DNA from: a virus
Reading direction: 5' to 3' (one strand)
IMG/VR virus record: IMGVR_UViG_3300022745_000030
Span: 1-64,000 of that record
DNA: 64,000 bases
The notes beneath the pieces are model-generated. The model was not told where the DNA came from, made no database searches, and saw only the letters and a list, made by a program, of their open reading frames with translations. The position numbers were made by a program, and so were the translations under genes. Of this stretch, positions 27,901 to 35,699 are shown in pieces. Numbering within the stretch: the first letter of the stretch is position 1; each line of letters begins with the position of its first letter.

Positions 27901-28260
27901 ACGTCTACTACCCCGGTGCCCACCGGTAAGTGTTGTCGGTACACCGACTACACTTACACGGTACCGGTGACTTGCGACGAGGGCGTTACCCAGGCAGACT
28001 GTGCTGGATTCTCGGTTCCGTACCACTGGTCTAACGGTAGCGTTTGCTTTGGTACACTAACCGAAAGCTGTCCGACGAGTACGACTACCACCACGACATC
28101 GACTACGACAAACACAACAACCAACACCACAGCAACACCACCTACTGGCGCCTGCTGTATAAACGGTATCTGTGTGCAGACGTATGCCGGTATCTGCGGT
28201 GCTAATGGCGGTACTTGGTTCGGTGGTACCTGTGCCGGGGTAGTTTGCCCGGAAGTGTAG
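24928..28260 (+). CDS. Giant Thr/Ser- and Cys-rich tail protein
   Basis: 1110 residues. An N-terminal region of about 160 residues is followed by many Thr/Ser-rich linkers of the STSSTSTSST type separating Cys-rich blocks. The last 240 residues hold four related modules beginning GMCC, GRCC, GKCC and GACC at about residues 868, 936, 998 and 1073, each with further Cys and a late Trp. No signal peptide is seen. As the last large tail gene it is a candidate adhesin or receptor-binding tip whose linkers could be glycosylated; the next gene encodes a glycosyltransferase. Confidence 0.8.
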   Translation: MPEPRYYLCEQDKQLLEGMHRRSKSDPPRPIAARAEPIEKSEADSYYALPPCDTGIPRASTEFVGAPGLLPGRASCCLYKLNRETGILDPYVDDSGVPYRATVHNPTDFSIIDMVPISQTREGDWVAMPILGQNALQSLINASTTQPPVTTIGPNSPLCEGECLWTEDGTGKWAAVTGGCRNTSTTSSTAPPTTIVPSTSTSSTSTTTLNPCYPYGCTLKCVRVSTTTGAPGTSTTPGPANTGLVYQQDGAGCAGGCTCYGAGDPCFLEGATIDSRCLYVSPTTSSTPRPTTTPWPDEACQIVGNAFGAAYTNIYRAALNVRDTAAGWKVCQDCPDGTVPYNYPQAAVHSDAANTFESTFDRLELAEDDSAPTSSGKKGAWLFESPCVFPACQNLAPPPSGMARFTVTDTQNMHLRTAAQLLGSIRPGTRLYEYLSKIASEGGDVNFSIFQKTSVYGLDSLLSAELLGRELPVSINECVSCPSGTRVKFSPMDTISYSPGPVKGGFLRQAHNTDGIDDDANIYNVNSVVRYVIDVPCVSGLSCDVCPPVRILEPLANTSVTLGTTTTTSSTRPPCGCIPPDFCPATGQCVRTGCVPGGAGYGTVTTKMPQCPTTAPPTGACFNGIRWCNCYASTSSTSSTSSTSTQPPSAFKCTWRCLNNDTGGYSATLIYTNTGYPTCYKCVKPTCTGCGIVITDGTYDQTLCSTTTSGPPTSTCSPPSGSCKWAADPDGFDSSGMPISFKWRSVGTGIINLFPCNPSDRPPLYAGTQCNCCRPPNSPPGSICETAYTPCEACGPQRDDCGCCQGNACDKVCRYKGDGSGWWIIMSNPCSGPCPCPLPNFPSKDSCDTVQYKCGTVVTSTTSSTPAPVGMCCLYGDVAHTVPHGSACPKTNAECASLAASYGPYYIWTAGAPCGTVCSTSTTSSTSTSSTPAPTGRCCLFNADGTAIATGTTGCVDGKTAAECVPGLLGAPRVIWTAGATCTIITGVGCPTSTTPVPTGKCCRYTDYTYTVPVTCDEGVTQADCAGFSVPYHWSNGSVCFGTLTESCPTSTTTTTTSTTTNTTTNTTATPPTGACCINGICVQTYAGICGANGGTWFGGTCAGVVCPEV

Positions 28261-28262
28261 TC

Positions 28263-28291
28263 TTGACACAAACAGCAGTTTAGGTTATGAT
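28263..28291 (+). promoter_or_regulatory. Sigma70 promoter
   Basis: TTGACA (28263-28268), a 17-nt spacer and TATGAT (28286-28291) lie directly after the stop of the Cys-rich tail gene. The 5' leader then has AAGTGC ... GCACTT as a small hairpin before AGAGGAAATA and the ATG at 28330. The glycosyltransferase gene therefore has its own promoter. Confidence 0.8.
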
Positions 28292-28329
28292 AAGTGCCGC
28301 TTATTTCGTAGCACTTATCAGAGGAAATA

Positions 28330-30372
28330 ATGAGCAAACCTAAACTTACTGTCGGCATGGCAACGTACTCGGACTTCGATGGAACCTTTTTCTCCATCCA
28401 GGCCGCCCGGATGTACCAAGATGTCGAAGACGTTGAATTCCTGGTCATCGATAACAACCCGGACAGCGAATACGGTGAAGCAACCAGGGGATTTTGCCAA
28501 AGCGCATCTTCCCGGCACAGTCCTATCCGGTACATCCCGTATACCGAGAATACCGGCACCACCCAAACCCGGCAACGACTTTTCGATCACGCTGAGGGCG
28601 ACTGGGTCTTGGTTATGGATTGCCACGTTCTCCTGGAAGCCGGAGCCCTGGCAGCCCTCAAGCATTTCTATGCGAATTGCAGCCAGGACGAAATCAAGGA
28701 CCTGTATACCGGCCCCCTATTGATGGACTCCCTCAAATTCCAGCAGAGCCATTTCGAGCCCGAATGGCGGGAACAAATGCTGGGCACCTGGGCAACCGCG
28801 TGGATTAATCCCGAGGGCGTCTACAAGGTAGGACGCAACGTGGACAACATGCTGGAACTCAAGACCCTGAACACAGACGGACCTTGGGAAGCAACCAACA
28901 TCCCATACGCCGGGCACGAAAACGTGCTCTACGACACCGGGTACCGAATCGCCGGATGGGGAAGCGATACTACCCCATTCGAAGTCCCAGGCCAAGGTCT
29001 CGGGATGTTCTCGTCTGCCAAGGAACATTGGCTGGGATTCAATCCGCATTTCCGATCGTTCGGTGGCGAAGAAATCTACATCCACTGGAAGTACAAGAAA
29101 GCTGGACGTAAGACCACTTGCTTGCCATTCCTCAAGTGGAATCACCGATTCGGGCGCGTCGGAGGACCCAAGTACCCGATCACCGTCGAAGGCAAGATGC
29201 GTAACTATATCCTGGGTTACCAGGAACTGGGTATGGATCTTGAGCCCGTCCGCGCACACTTCGTCGATAATCAAGGCGTCAATCCCAAGGTTTGGGAATA
29301 CGTCATCGCGGACCCGATCAACTTTGACCCGATGGACAACCCATTCCGCAAGAACCATCCAAATACGTTCATGCACAACATCAAACCAGAAGCTAAGAGC
29401 AACCTCGGTATGCCTCTTCCGCTTGTGTTCGACAACCTGCAAACGATCGCTCTGTTCCTGCAAACCGAGGGTGCCCGAGACCTGGACAAGCACGCTCCTA
29501 TGCTGTACGCACTCGCAAGCGAGTGCGAATCGGCAGTCGAGGTAACCAAACGACGAGAAAGCACCGCTTTCCTTCTCGCCGGGTTATCACGTCGTCGCAA
29601 ATGCGACGACGGCGAGTGCTTGGTGTCCGGGTGCAAGAAAACCTGCGTAGCCCCTGCTACCCTGCATTCCTACCAGGAAGAACGCGATAGCCTTCTCAGC
29701 TTGCTAGCGAGCGCGGTAAGTACGACAGCCGGGCGACATCTTACCTACACGGATTACGCAGTGCAACTGGACAACCCACCGGCGATCCAGGGCGAACACG
29801 ATCTCCTGTTCATCGACACCCGGCATACTTACAACCGCGCTCGCGCAGAACTTCAAGTGTATGCTCCGCACATTAAGAAGTACATTGTGATGCACGATAC
29901 CGCAGCCTCGGGACTCAAAGGCGACGACGGGGAAAAGGGTTTGCTGTTTGCTATCCGGGACTTCCTCCAAGACAATCCTGAATGGTTTGTTCTCCACCAT
30001 ACCCCAGAGCAGTACGGCTTGACCGTACTTTGCCGTCTGGAAGAGAAGCGACCGGAAACCCCGATCGTTATTTGGCCGAAGTCGGATGCCCAGGGTAACG
30101 CCTGCGGTGCCGGCCAGCAACTCAAAAAGCAACTCAAGCGACTCGGCTTCGAGGCTACCGAGGGCTGTTCCTGCAATCTCAAGGCAGCCGAAATGGATGC
30201 CAAGGGGCCGCAGTGGTGCCGGGATAACATCGAGGAACTTCTCGATTGGCTAAAGAAAGAAGCGGACGCAAGAAACCGGGGATTCTTGTTCATCCGTCCC
30301 GTGGTTAAGCGGGTCTTGCTCCATGCCATCCGGGAAGCCGAGAAGGAAGCCGCAGCGGGCAAGTGCTACTGA
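28330..30372 (+). CDS. Glycosyltransferase (GT2-like) fused to methyltransferase-like and Cys-rich domains
   Basis: 680 residues in three parts. Residues 1-300 are a GT-A glycosyltransferase: LTVGMATYSDFDG start, ENTGTTQTRQRLFDHAEGDW nucleotide-sugar region and LVMDCHV where the metal DxD lies. Residues about 440-575 resemble a class I methyltransferase (HSYQEERDSLL, LLFIDTRHTYNRARAEL, YIVMHDT), but the Gly-rich AdoMet loop is missing, so it may be inactive. The end holds a Cys-rich domain (GCSCNLKAAEMD, WCRDNIEELLDWL). It may modify tail or host glycans. I recall the last domain from planctomycete proteins, which is memory only. Confidence 0.85.
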   Translation: MSKPKLTVGMATYSDFDGTFFSIQAARMYQDVEDVEFLVIDNNPDSEYGEATRGFCQSASSRHSPIRYIPYTENTGTTQTRQRLFDHAEGDWVLVMDCHVLLEAGALAALKHFYANCSQDEIKDLYTGPLLMDSLKFQQSHFEPEWREQMLGTWATAWINPEGVYKVGRNVDNMLELKTLNTDGPWEATNIPYAGHENVLYDTGYRIAGWGSDTTPFEVPGQGLGMFSSAKEHWLGFNPHFRSFGGEEIYIHWKYKKAGRKTTCLPFLKWNHRFGRVGGPKYPITVEGKMRNYILGYQELGMDLEPVRAHFVDNQGVNPKVWEYVIADPINFDPMDNPFRKNHPNTFMHNIKPEAKSNLGMPLPLVFDNLQTIALFLQTEGARDLDKHAPMLYALASECESAVEVTKRRESTAFLLAGLSRRRKCDDGECLVSGCKKTCVAPATLHSYQEERDSLLSLLASAVSTTAGRHLTYTDYAVQLDNPPAIQGEHDLLFIDTRHTYNRARAELQVYAPHIKKYIVMHDTAASGLKGDDGEKGLLFAIRDFLQDNPEWFVLHHTPEQYGLTVLCRLEEKRPETPIVIWPKSDAQGNACGAGQQLKKQLKRLGFEATEGCSCNLKAAEMDAKGPQWCRDNIEELLDWLKKEADARNRGFLFIRPVVKRVLLHAIREAEKEAAAGKCY

Positions 30373-30385
30373 TCGCTGAGGCAAA

Positions 30386-30415
30386 GAAAAAGCCCCGCTT
30401 TCGCGGGGCTTTTTC
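30386..30415. terminator. Bidirectional terminator at convergent operons
   Basis: AGCCCCGC (30391-30398) pairs with GCGGGGCT (30403-30410), with an A run before and a T run after, so it works on both strands. It lies between the plus-strand virion operon and the minus-strand early operon. Confidence 0.92.
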
Positions 30416-30421
30416 GTTTGG

Positions 30422-31177
30422 TTACCAGTCGCCCAGGAAGGATGCCGTGGGCTGTTTCTTACCCTCTTCCAGCACCCAGAGTGCCTCTTGGGTATACCGG
30501 GGAACCAGTGGCCCGGTTGACCGGGAAACCGGCACCCGTTCATACCACTTCTCGCAGGCGTAGCCTTCGCTGTGCCCGGAAGCGTGGTCGCCCTGCGTCA
30601 ATTCCCACATATAGACATAGTGGTTGCCTGCATCGCCTGGATCTCCACCGAACTTCCGCATCCGGCCCAGAGCCTGTTGATCGAACGATACCTGACGACA
30701 TTCATCGAATCCGCCCATATCGTTGTACAGTTGCCGGGTAAGGGCGCTGCTTGCCCAGAACCGGCCCCCAGTTTCCTCGGTGCGAAGTGCTTGCCCGTAT
30801 GTGGAGAACACCCAGCTAGGGTGATTCCACTTGCTTCCTCCGATCAACATCACGTTAGCGTGGTGCAGTAGATGCTTCGGGAAATAGAGATCGTCGTCAT
30901 CCCAGATCGCGATCGCATCCCATTCGATGCCTGCGTCGGTCGCTTCTTTGACCATCGCATTGTACTTGGCACCCATCGTCGAAAACCGGGTATCGGATGT
31001 AAACACCGAGATACCTTGTTTCCAATCATGCATGGGTTCCAGGCGATTCGCCGCTGGGCGATCGTCCATGATGACCAAGTGTTTGTCGCCGTACGTTTGA
31101 TGCAGGAACTGCATCACAGCGTTTTCAGTAAGTTCTTGCCGGTGATTATACACCGGGCATAAGCATAGAAATTTCAT
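30422..31177 (-). CDS. GT2-like glycosyltransferase
   Basis: 251 residues from the ATG at 31177, which overlaps the previous stop as ATGA. MKFLCLCPVYNHR starts a GT-A fold, VIMDDR follows, and the metal-binding DDDD lies at residues 93-96 (IWDDDDLYFP); WASSALTRQLYNDMGGFDE matches the acceptor-side region of GT2 enzymes. It probably attaches sugar to phage DNA, virion or host surface structures. Confidence 0.85.
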   Translation of the reverse strand: MKFLCLCPVYNHRQELTENAVMQFLHQTYGDKHLVIMDDRPAANRLEPMHDWKQGISVFTSDTRFSTMGAKYNAMVKEATDAGIEWDAIAIWDDDDLYFPKHLLHHANVMLIGGSKWNHPSWVFSTYGQALRTEETGGRFWASSALTRQLYNDMGGFDECRQVSFDQQALGRMRKFGGDPGDAGNHYVYMWELTQGDHASGHSEGYACEKWYERVPVSRSTGPLVPRYTQEALWVLEEGKKQPTASFLGDW

Positions 31178-31401
31178 AGACACTCGTTTACCCAAAAAGG
31201 TGAAAGAACAACGCAGTAGAAAACCAGTCCAATGGTTCCCGCCGCCACACAGAAGTCACTTGCAAGATCGATCGCCTTCGCCGTGTTCGGTAGGCTACCG
31301 GCATCTTGGCAGTACGCCGCTAGGATATTGCCTCCTAGACCCAGGATTATTGACAACAATCCCCCGCAGCCAATCAAGGCCAAAACCTTTAACTTACTCA
31401 T
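31174..31401 (-). CDS. Small membrane protein
   Basis: 75 residues with two hydrophobic helices (about 5-27 and 48-70). A good Shine-Dalgarno-like GGAGAAAAGGA precedes the ATG. Stop and start overlap with both neighbours (ATGA). Function unknown. Confidence 0.65.
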   Translation of the reverse strand: MSKLKVLALIGCGGLLSIILGLGGNILAAYCQDAGSLPNTAKAIDLASDFCVAAGTIGLVFYCVVLSPFWVNECL

Positions 31402-31576
31402 TCCTTTTCTCCAAAGTGAAGGCCACTAGGCAGCAAACCAAGCCACCTAAAAACAAGAACCCCAGAAAGGGGTTCTTTGAATCCAGTATACACCCGACAC
31501 AGCCGCTGATAAAGCATGTGTCAGCAAGAATGAAGCATAACAGTATTTTAGTATGCCTCGAATGGGCGGATTTCAT
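31394..31576 (-). CDS. Possible small membrane protein
   Basis: 60 residues with two Cys-rich hydrophobic segments. Its stop overlaps the next start (ATGA), which favours a real gene. However, a terminator-like hairpin and a -10-like TATACT both lie inside it, so the region may instead be regulatory. Confidence 0.45.
   Translation of the reverse strand: MKSAHSRHTKILLCFILADTCFISGCVGCILDSKNPFLGFLFLGGLVCCLVAFTLEKRNE
31455..31477 (-). terminator. Terminator-like hairpin, possibly an attenuator
   Basis: AAGAACCCC and GGGGTTCTT flank a 5-nt loop, and on the minus strand are followed by GTTTTTAGG. TATACT at 31490-31485 lies just upstream. Either it ends the transcript coming from 31820, or it attenuates a local transcript, or it is a coincidence within a coding region. 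Confidence 0.5.
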
Positions 31577-31817
31577 CTGGCAACGGTCCTTTCCACCCAG
31601 AGAAATCTACCCGGTCGCTGGGGTGCCATAGAGGCATCCCTTGTTCTGCTCGCTTGCGAAGAATCTCAACTTTCTCCTGGGAGCCCGGCAGCGCGTCCGT
31701 TGGTGCGAAATAGTTCGATGGATCTGGGTCACCGAACACCAGAATAGCAGTTTCTTCGTCCTCTGGCAGAAATACCTCGGGACCGGGTAACTGATGTGGG
31801 GGTTTCTTGCCGGTCAT
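31548..31817 (-). CDS. Hypothetical protein
   Basis: 89 residues, rich in Pro and acidic residues, soluble. It begins 2 nt after the nucleotidyltransferase stop. No recognised motif. Confidence 0.6.
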   Translation of the reverse strand: MTGKKPPHQLPGPEVFLPEDEETAILVFGDPDPSNYFAPTDALPGSQEKVEILRKRAEQGMPLWHPSDRVDFSGWKGPLPDEIRPFEAY

Positions 31818-31819
31818 AG

Positions 31820-32482
31820 TTACGCCTTACTGTATCCTTTGGGGCACTCGAACTTGATCCCGAAACGCGAAGAGAACTTCTCGATGCGTTTTTCGAGCAC
31901 TTCCTTAGTAGGGTGGTAACTGGTGATGCGGGCTTTGGTTATCCCGGATGTCAGTTTCATCCAGTCGAACTCGTTCTGAAATTTGTGATGGATGATAAGA
32001 CTTTCTCGCGATGGACTCAGGATCGCATAGCCTTGGTTGATGTCGAAATCGAAGTTGTCAATCAACTGACCGGGTGTCGTAGCTTTGCTAATCATTACCT
32101 GGATCTCAGGGTAATTTGGATTACCGGTATCCTCTAAACCTGCCACAAGGATATTCCCGGAGCGAGCGTAATTCATACAATCCTCCCAGCATATTGGGAT
32201 GGTGTGGAAGCCCGCCTCTACCAGCTTTTCTGCAAATACCACATCGTCTGCTTCTCCCATGATGTGATTATAGCCCAACACAAAGATGTCGATGTCGCGG
32301 GTGAATGCGTTTTCCCGGTTGCCGTATTCACGGAGCATAAAATCCCGGACACAGCCCCCTGCCGCTACTACCGTAGGATTGAATCTCCCTCGGAGAAGAA
32401 AGGCGCTGTCGATGACCTTCTGCACTTTGTTGAGGGCGTTCAGGATACCGAGATGCTCATAAGGATCTACTACAATTTCCAT
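31820..32482 (-). CDS. Nucleotidyltransferase of the pol-beta / CCA-adding type
   Basis: 220 residues. AGGCVRD (41-47) and RDIDIFV (62-68) match the GG...VRD and metal-binding DxD of the poly(A) polymerase/CCA-adding nucleotidyltransferase core. The C-terminal head, body and tail domains of cellular CCA enzymes are absent, so the target is unclear: a tRNA end, another RNA, a protein or an antibiotic-like molecule. It sits at the end of the recombination gene cluster. Confidence 0.75.
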   Translation of the reverse strand: MEIVVDPYEHLGILNALNKVQKVIDSAFLLRGRFNPTVVAAGGCVRDFMLREYGNRENAFTRDIDIFVLGYNHIMGEADDVVFAEKLVEAGFHTIPICWEDCMNYARSGNILVAGLEDTGNPNYPEIQVMISKATTPGQLIDNFDFDINQGYAILSPSRESLIIHHKFQNEFDWMKLTSGITKARITSYHPTKEVLEKRIEKFSSRFGIKFECPKGYSKA

Positions 32483-32483
32483 T

Positions 32484-33041
32484 CTATACCTCGATCACAT
32501 TCCCCCGAACGAATTCGGGCACATGGGTTACCGCAATGATCTGCACCCCTAGCTCCTTTGCCAGGGAATCCAACAGATCAACAAAGTTTCCTCGGTACTG
32601 CTTGGACAAGAACCTTGCGGGCTCGTCCAAGATCAGAATCTTCTCGGGAGATGGGCGTTGCAGCATCAGGCAGGCTAACCTCAACCCGAATGCCACCACG
32701 TCCATAACCCCGCCACCGGTACTCTCCACCGGGTCGTACTCATTGCCAGAAGCATCGGTGAGTACACACCGGGCCTCGGTCTGGTTCCGCTTCTCTTCGA
32801 ATACAAGCCTGAACTTGTATTTGGAGTCCGGGAATACCGCTGTGAGGCACCGTGTAACTACGTTACTGATTCGTTCCTGGCACCGGGTTTGGCACAACAC
32901 GGCTGCGGCCTGGAGCGAAGCTAGTGCTTCTTTGCAGGCCGAATACCGGTACTCGTTCTTGGCGTGCTGTGCCTGGGCCGCCGTGTGCTCTGCTTTGGCT
33001 ACTTGATAGCGAAGCGACCACTTAGATATTTGCGATTGCAT
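32484..33041 (-). CDS. SbcC/Rad50-like ATPase, C-terminal half
   Basis: 185 residues from the ATG at 33041. It has a helical N-terminus, the ABC signature-like STGGGVMDVV (107-116), Walker B ILILDEP (135-141) and a final H-loop-like VTHVPEF. There is no Walker A, so it cannot bind ATP alone and should pair with the Walker A protein at 34322-35530. Together they would form the ATPase head of an SbcCD-like nuclease. It overlaps the coiled-coil gene by 20 nt. Confidence 0.8.
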   Translation of the reverse strand: MQSQISKWSLRYQVAKAEHTAAQAQHAKNEYRYSACKEALASLQAAAVLCQTRCQERISNVVTRCLTAVFPDSKYKFRLVFEEKRNQTEARCVLTDASGNEYDPVESTGGGVMDVVAFGLRLACLMLQRPSPEKILILDEPARFLSKQYRGNFVDLLDSLAKELGVQIIAVTHVPEFVRGNVIEV

Positions 33042-33264
33042 CCCCGTACTCCTGCATAAATGCAGCATGGGCTGCGTCATACTCTTTGTTCTTGGCGTCG
33101 TAGTTCGCGCGAAGATCGGCGAGAATAGCACTCGCCTCTTCAATGGTACTGACGCCGAACTCGTCTCGCAACTGGGAAAGCACTGCTTCCCGTTTGCCTT
33201 TGAGCCGGTTGACTTCGCTATCGAGTTTTTTCAGTTTCTCTTGCAGACTAGCTACGGCATCCAC
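33022..33264 (-). CDS. Coiled-coil protein of the split SbcC system
   Basis: 80 residues, almost entirely coiled coil (LQEKLKKLDSEVNRLKGKREAVLSQL, EEASAILADL). It lies between the SbcD-like gene and the C-terminal ATPase half, overlapping both of its neighbours. It could be the second coil arm that normally sits in one polypeptide with the ATPase half. Confidence 0.7.
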   Translation of the reverse strand: MDAVASLQEKLKKLDSEVNRLKGKREAVLSQLRDEFGVSTIEEASAILADLRANYDAKNKEYDAAHAAFMQEYGDAIANI

Positions 33265-33457
33265 AATTTTTGGCCTTTATGTTACAGGTCTTCGGGTCAT
33301 TTGAATACGGGCAGGATACCTGGGTCCCGCCGCCCAGTTCGGGCGGCATCGATCCAATTACCTCGCCACAGTCACGGCAAACGATTGCCGTACTATTTAC
33401 GGTAGATGTGGTCCCGGAGTTCTCGGAAGATTTCTCGGGGTCCTGGGTTTGACTCAT
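33248..33457 (-). CDS. Small zinc-ribbon-like protein
   Basis: 69 residues from the ATG at 33457, preceded by AAGAGG. Cys pairs CRDCG and two further Cys (VSCPYSNDPKTC) could bind one zinc, and the last residues add two more Cys. It overlaps the 3' end of the SbcD-like gene by 65 nt in another frame, so its reality rests on the start signal and the coupled neighbours. Confidence 0.55.
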   Translation of the reverse strand: MSQTQDPEKSSENSGTTSTVNSTAIVCRDCGEVIGSMPPELGGGTQVSCPYSNDPKTCNIKAKNCGCRS

Positions 33458-34295
33458 TCTCAAGCCTCTTGATTACGTCTTCGAACGAAATGCTGTCCAC
33501 CGATAGGCTCGCCAATTCAGACATCAGCGCCTCGGTTTCCTGTGACTTCTGGGTCTCTCCTACCTCGTCAAGTACACTTTGTACCCATTTCTTCTGCTCC
33601 GTGCAAGGGAGCAATTGGATTGAACCGTCTTCCATGAGAAGACCTTCTCGCGGTTCGTGGTCGATCTGTGCCTTGGTAGTCGAAAACAGGCTGCCGTGGT
33701 TGAAGAACTTCCCGGCTTTCCAGGGGATGTGGTTATCCCCGATGACCACGGCATCGAAGTGATCGTTACACCAGGAAAGGGACGCCACGTTGTCCGAATC
33801 AGCGGCGCCCACGTACCCGGTTTCCTTGGTTACCCAGGCGTACTTGTGCATGACACCAAGGCGTACCTTCGCGTGGTCTTTCGCATCGAGTTTGGGGGGA
33901 TCGTACGCCCCCCACGGCATAGCGTAAACGCACAGCCCTTTCGATATGTGTGTCCACTCCCCGGCAGGAAGGTTGTGGATACGGCCTGCCTTTTCCAGGG
34001 CACCGTAGGCACCCATGCTCCGGGCTTCCAGTCGGTGCTGGGGGAGATCGTGCTGCCCTGGGATTGCCCAGATGCTGGGCATGTGATCCATGCACCAGGA
34101 TACCAACTCACTAGGCGGATTCCACCGATCGAAGATGTCGCCAGCGACGATGATCGGCACATTGTAGTCGCTGCTAATCGCCTGCATGTATTCCATGCGA
34201 TCCCGCATCACGGTGAACCAATCGGGTTCTGCTCGGGATTGCGGGGTGGTTACGCGAAGGTGCCAGTCACTGGAAAGAATTGCTAAGGGTTTCAT
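33393..34295 (-). CDS. SbcD/Mre11-like nuclease
   Basis: 300 residues. The metallophosphoesterase motifs are in order: SDWHL (9-13), AGDIFDR (about 51-57), GQHD in place of GNHD, MHKY and GDNHIP. The GNHD Asn-to-Gln change is notable but conservative. The C-terminus is a helical capping region. It should work with the split SbcC-like ATPase in end processing and recombination. Confidence 0.88.
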   Translation of the reverse strand: MKPLAILSSDWHLRVTTPQSRAEPDWFTVMRDRMEYMQAISSDYNVPIIVAGDIFDRWNPPSELVSWCMDHMPSIWAIPGQHDLPQHRLEARSMGAYGALEKAGRIHNLPAGEWTHISKGLCVYAMPWGAYDPPKLDAKDHAKVRLGVMHKYAWVTKETGYVGAADSDNVASLSWCNDHFDAVVIGDNHIPWKAGKFFNHGSLFSTTKAQIDHEPREGLLMEDGSIQLLPCTEQKKWVQSVLDEVGETQKSQETEALMSELASLSVDSISFEDVIKRLENESNPGPREIFRELRDHIYRK

Positions 34296-34321
34296 GGGGA
34301 TTTGTCCTTGGGGTTGAAGGC

Positions 34322-35530
34322 CTAAAGTGCCCTACCGCAGGTGGGGCACTTCGGCTTCTCGTTCTCTAATTTCTTCTGGAGTGTAGTTAGTTCTTCATGC
34401 TGTACCTCCCAGGCACCTTGGCCTAAAAGAATTTGCCCGTCCAGAGTTTCTATCTGGCGGACGTGTTCCTCTATTCTGGTGATCTTCTCCCGGAACGTAT
34501 TCTTTGAGTCCCGGAGGTCTGATAACGAAGACAGTTTACGCCCAGCCGATTCCACAATAGCAGACTTTTTGGAGATTTCTTCCTCGTCGGTTTTTGCTTG
34601 CTTTACGAGAGTACTGAGTTTCTTCCCCTTGGCTACCAGGGTATCCCGTTCCAGACCAATGCCCACCAAACCCTCCAAAATCGCTTTAGCCGCTACTTTG
34701 CGGTCCAGCGTCTGAATTGCTACTAGGCTACTGTGCAGCGATTCCAGCGTAGCGTGGCGCTGTTTGGTGCGGGCGATATCGCCTGCAAGCATTCCCAGCT
34801 TGGCTACGATCAGTTCCAGCGGCTCGGCTAGGGCTTCCTTCGACCGAACCTGGGCATCCAGTTCCAGGATATTGTCCCGGAGCAGGATTAGGGATTTCTG
34901 GGATTCGTAGAGTTTCTGTGATTCGTTGTCGAGTTCCTGGATTCTAGCCCAGTCTTCCTCGGCTTTGGGAACCCAGTACATGGATGCAAGGTCCTCGGCT
35001 GCCGTGGCTACCCGCTTAGCGGAGTCGGCTTCCAGGATCTTGGCTGCCGATACCCATTGCTTCAAGGTACCGATCGCGGTGTCGATCACCGAAAGATCGA
35101 CTACCTTGTTGATTTCTTTGGCGATCTGGCCTGGGGTCATACCCAGAAGGTAAGGTGTATCGTGCTGCCCCTGGAAGCAGATGTCGGGTAGATTGATCGC
35201 TTGCCGGATTTCCTCTGGCTGGTTAGCGGCGCAAGCGGTAAACTTCGTGGGTGCTTGGTTGCCGATCTCACCAAGCGTATACCCGGATTCCTTGGTTGTC
35301 TTGTACCGGGTAACAACATGCGAGTCGGTAATGAGCCCGACTCGCATGTTGCTCTCCCCGTGAGTCACTAACCCCGTTGCCGGAGAATGCTGGGCAAGCC
35401 ATCTGATTGCGCGAATGATAGCAGACTTCCCAGAATCGGTGGGTCCGGTTATCACATTCAACCCCGGCTTAAACTCGACTTCTAGGGAGCCGTGTGCTTG
35501 GACATTCTTGAGTCGCAATCTATGTAACAT
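34322..35530 (-). CDS. SbcC/Rad50-like ATPase, N-terminal half with zinc-hook end
   Basis: 402 residues. The Walker A motif GPTDSGKS (29-36) follows an N-terminal ABC-type strand (VQAHGSLEVEFKPGLNVI). A long coiled coil then ends exactly at CPTCGRAL (395-402), one CxxC zinc hook. The returning coil and Walker B half are missing and lie in separate genes. Its ATG overlaps the preceding stop. Confidence 0.88.
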   Translation of the reverse strand: MLHRLRLKNVQAHGSLEVEFKPGLNVITGPTDSGKSAIIRAIRWLAQHSPATGLVTHGESNMRVGLITDSHVVTRYKTTKESGYTLGEIGNQAPTKFTACAANQPEEIRQAINLPDICFQGQHDTPYLLGMTPGQIAKEINKVVDLSVIDTAIGTLKQWVSAAKILEADSAKRVATAAEDLASMYWVPKAEEDWARIQELDNESQKLYESQKSLILLRDNILELDAQVRSKEALAEPLELIVAKLGMLAGDIARTKQRHATLESLHSSLVAIQTLDRKVAAKAILEGLVGIGLERDTLVAKGKKLSTLVKQAKTDEEEISKKSAIVESAGRKLSSLSDLRDSKNTFREKITRIEEHVRQIETLDGQILLGQGAWEVQHEELTTLQKKLENEKPKCPTCGRAL

Positions 35531-35699
35531 TGCCGTCTTTCTGTGGTTTAGAGGTTAGGTGCCATCCACCGCAAAGGTTGCATCGGTATGCCCGTACTGG
35601 GAACTTACCGATCTCGGCCCCTGCGTCTTCTTGGCTTTTTGCTCTCTTTGAGATCGTTCGGATTCGGTCCTTGGCTTGATTCCGATCCCGAAATCTCAC
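35520..35699 (-). CDS. Small zinc-ribbon protein (RAYRC type)
   Basis: 59 residues from a GTG at 35699; longer in-frame extensions overlap the upstream gene and look less likely. The basic helix is followed by VRAYRCNLCGGWHLTSKP, a pattern I associate with small phage zinc proteins. It overlaps the start of the ATPase half gene by 11 nt and probably belongs to the same transcript. Confidence 0.55.
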   Translation of the reverse strand: MRFRDRNQAKDRIRTISKRAKSQEDAGAEIGKFPVRAYRCNLCGGWHLTSKPQKDGNVT

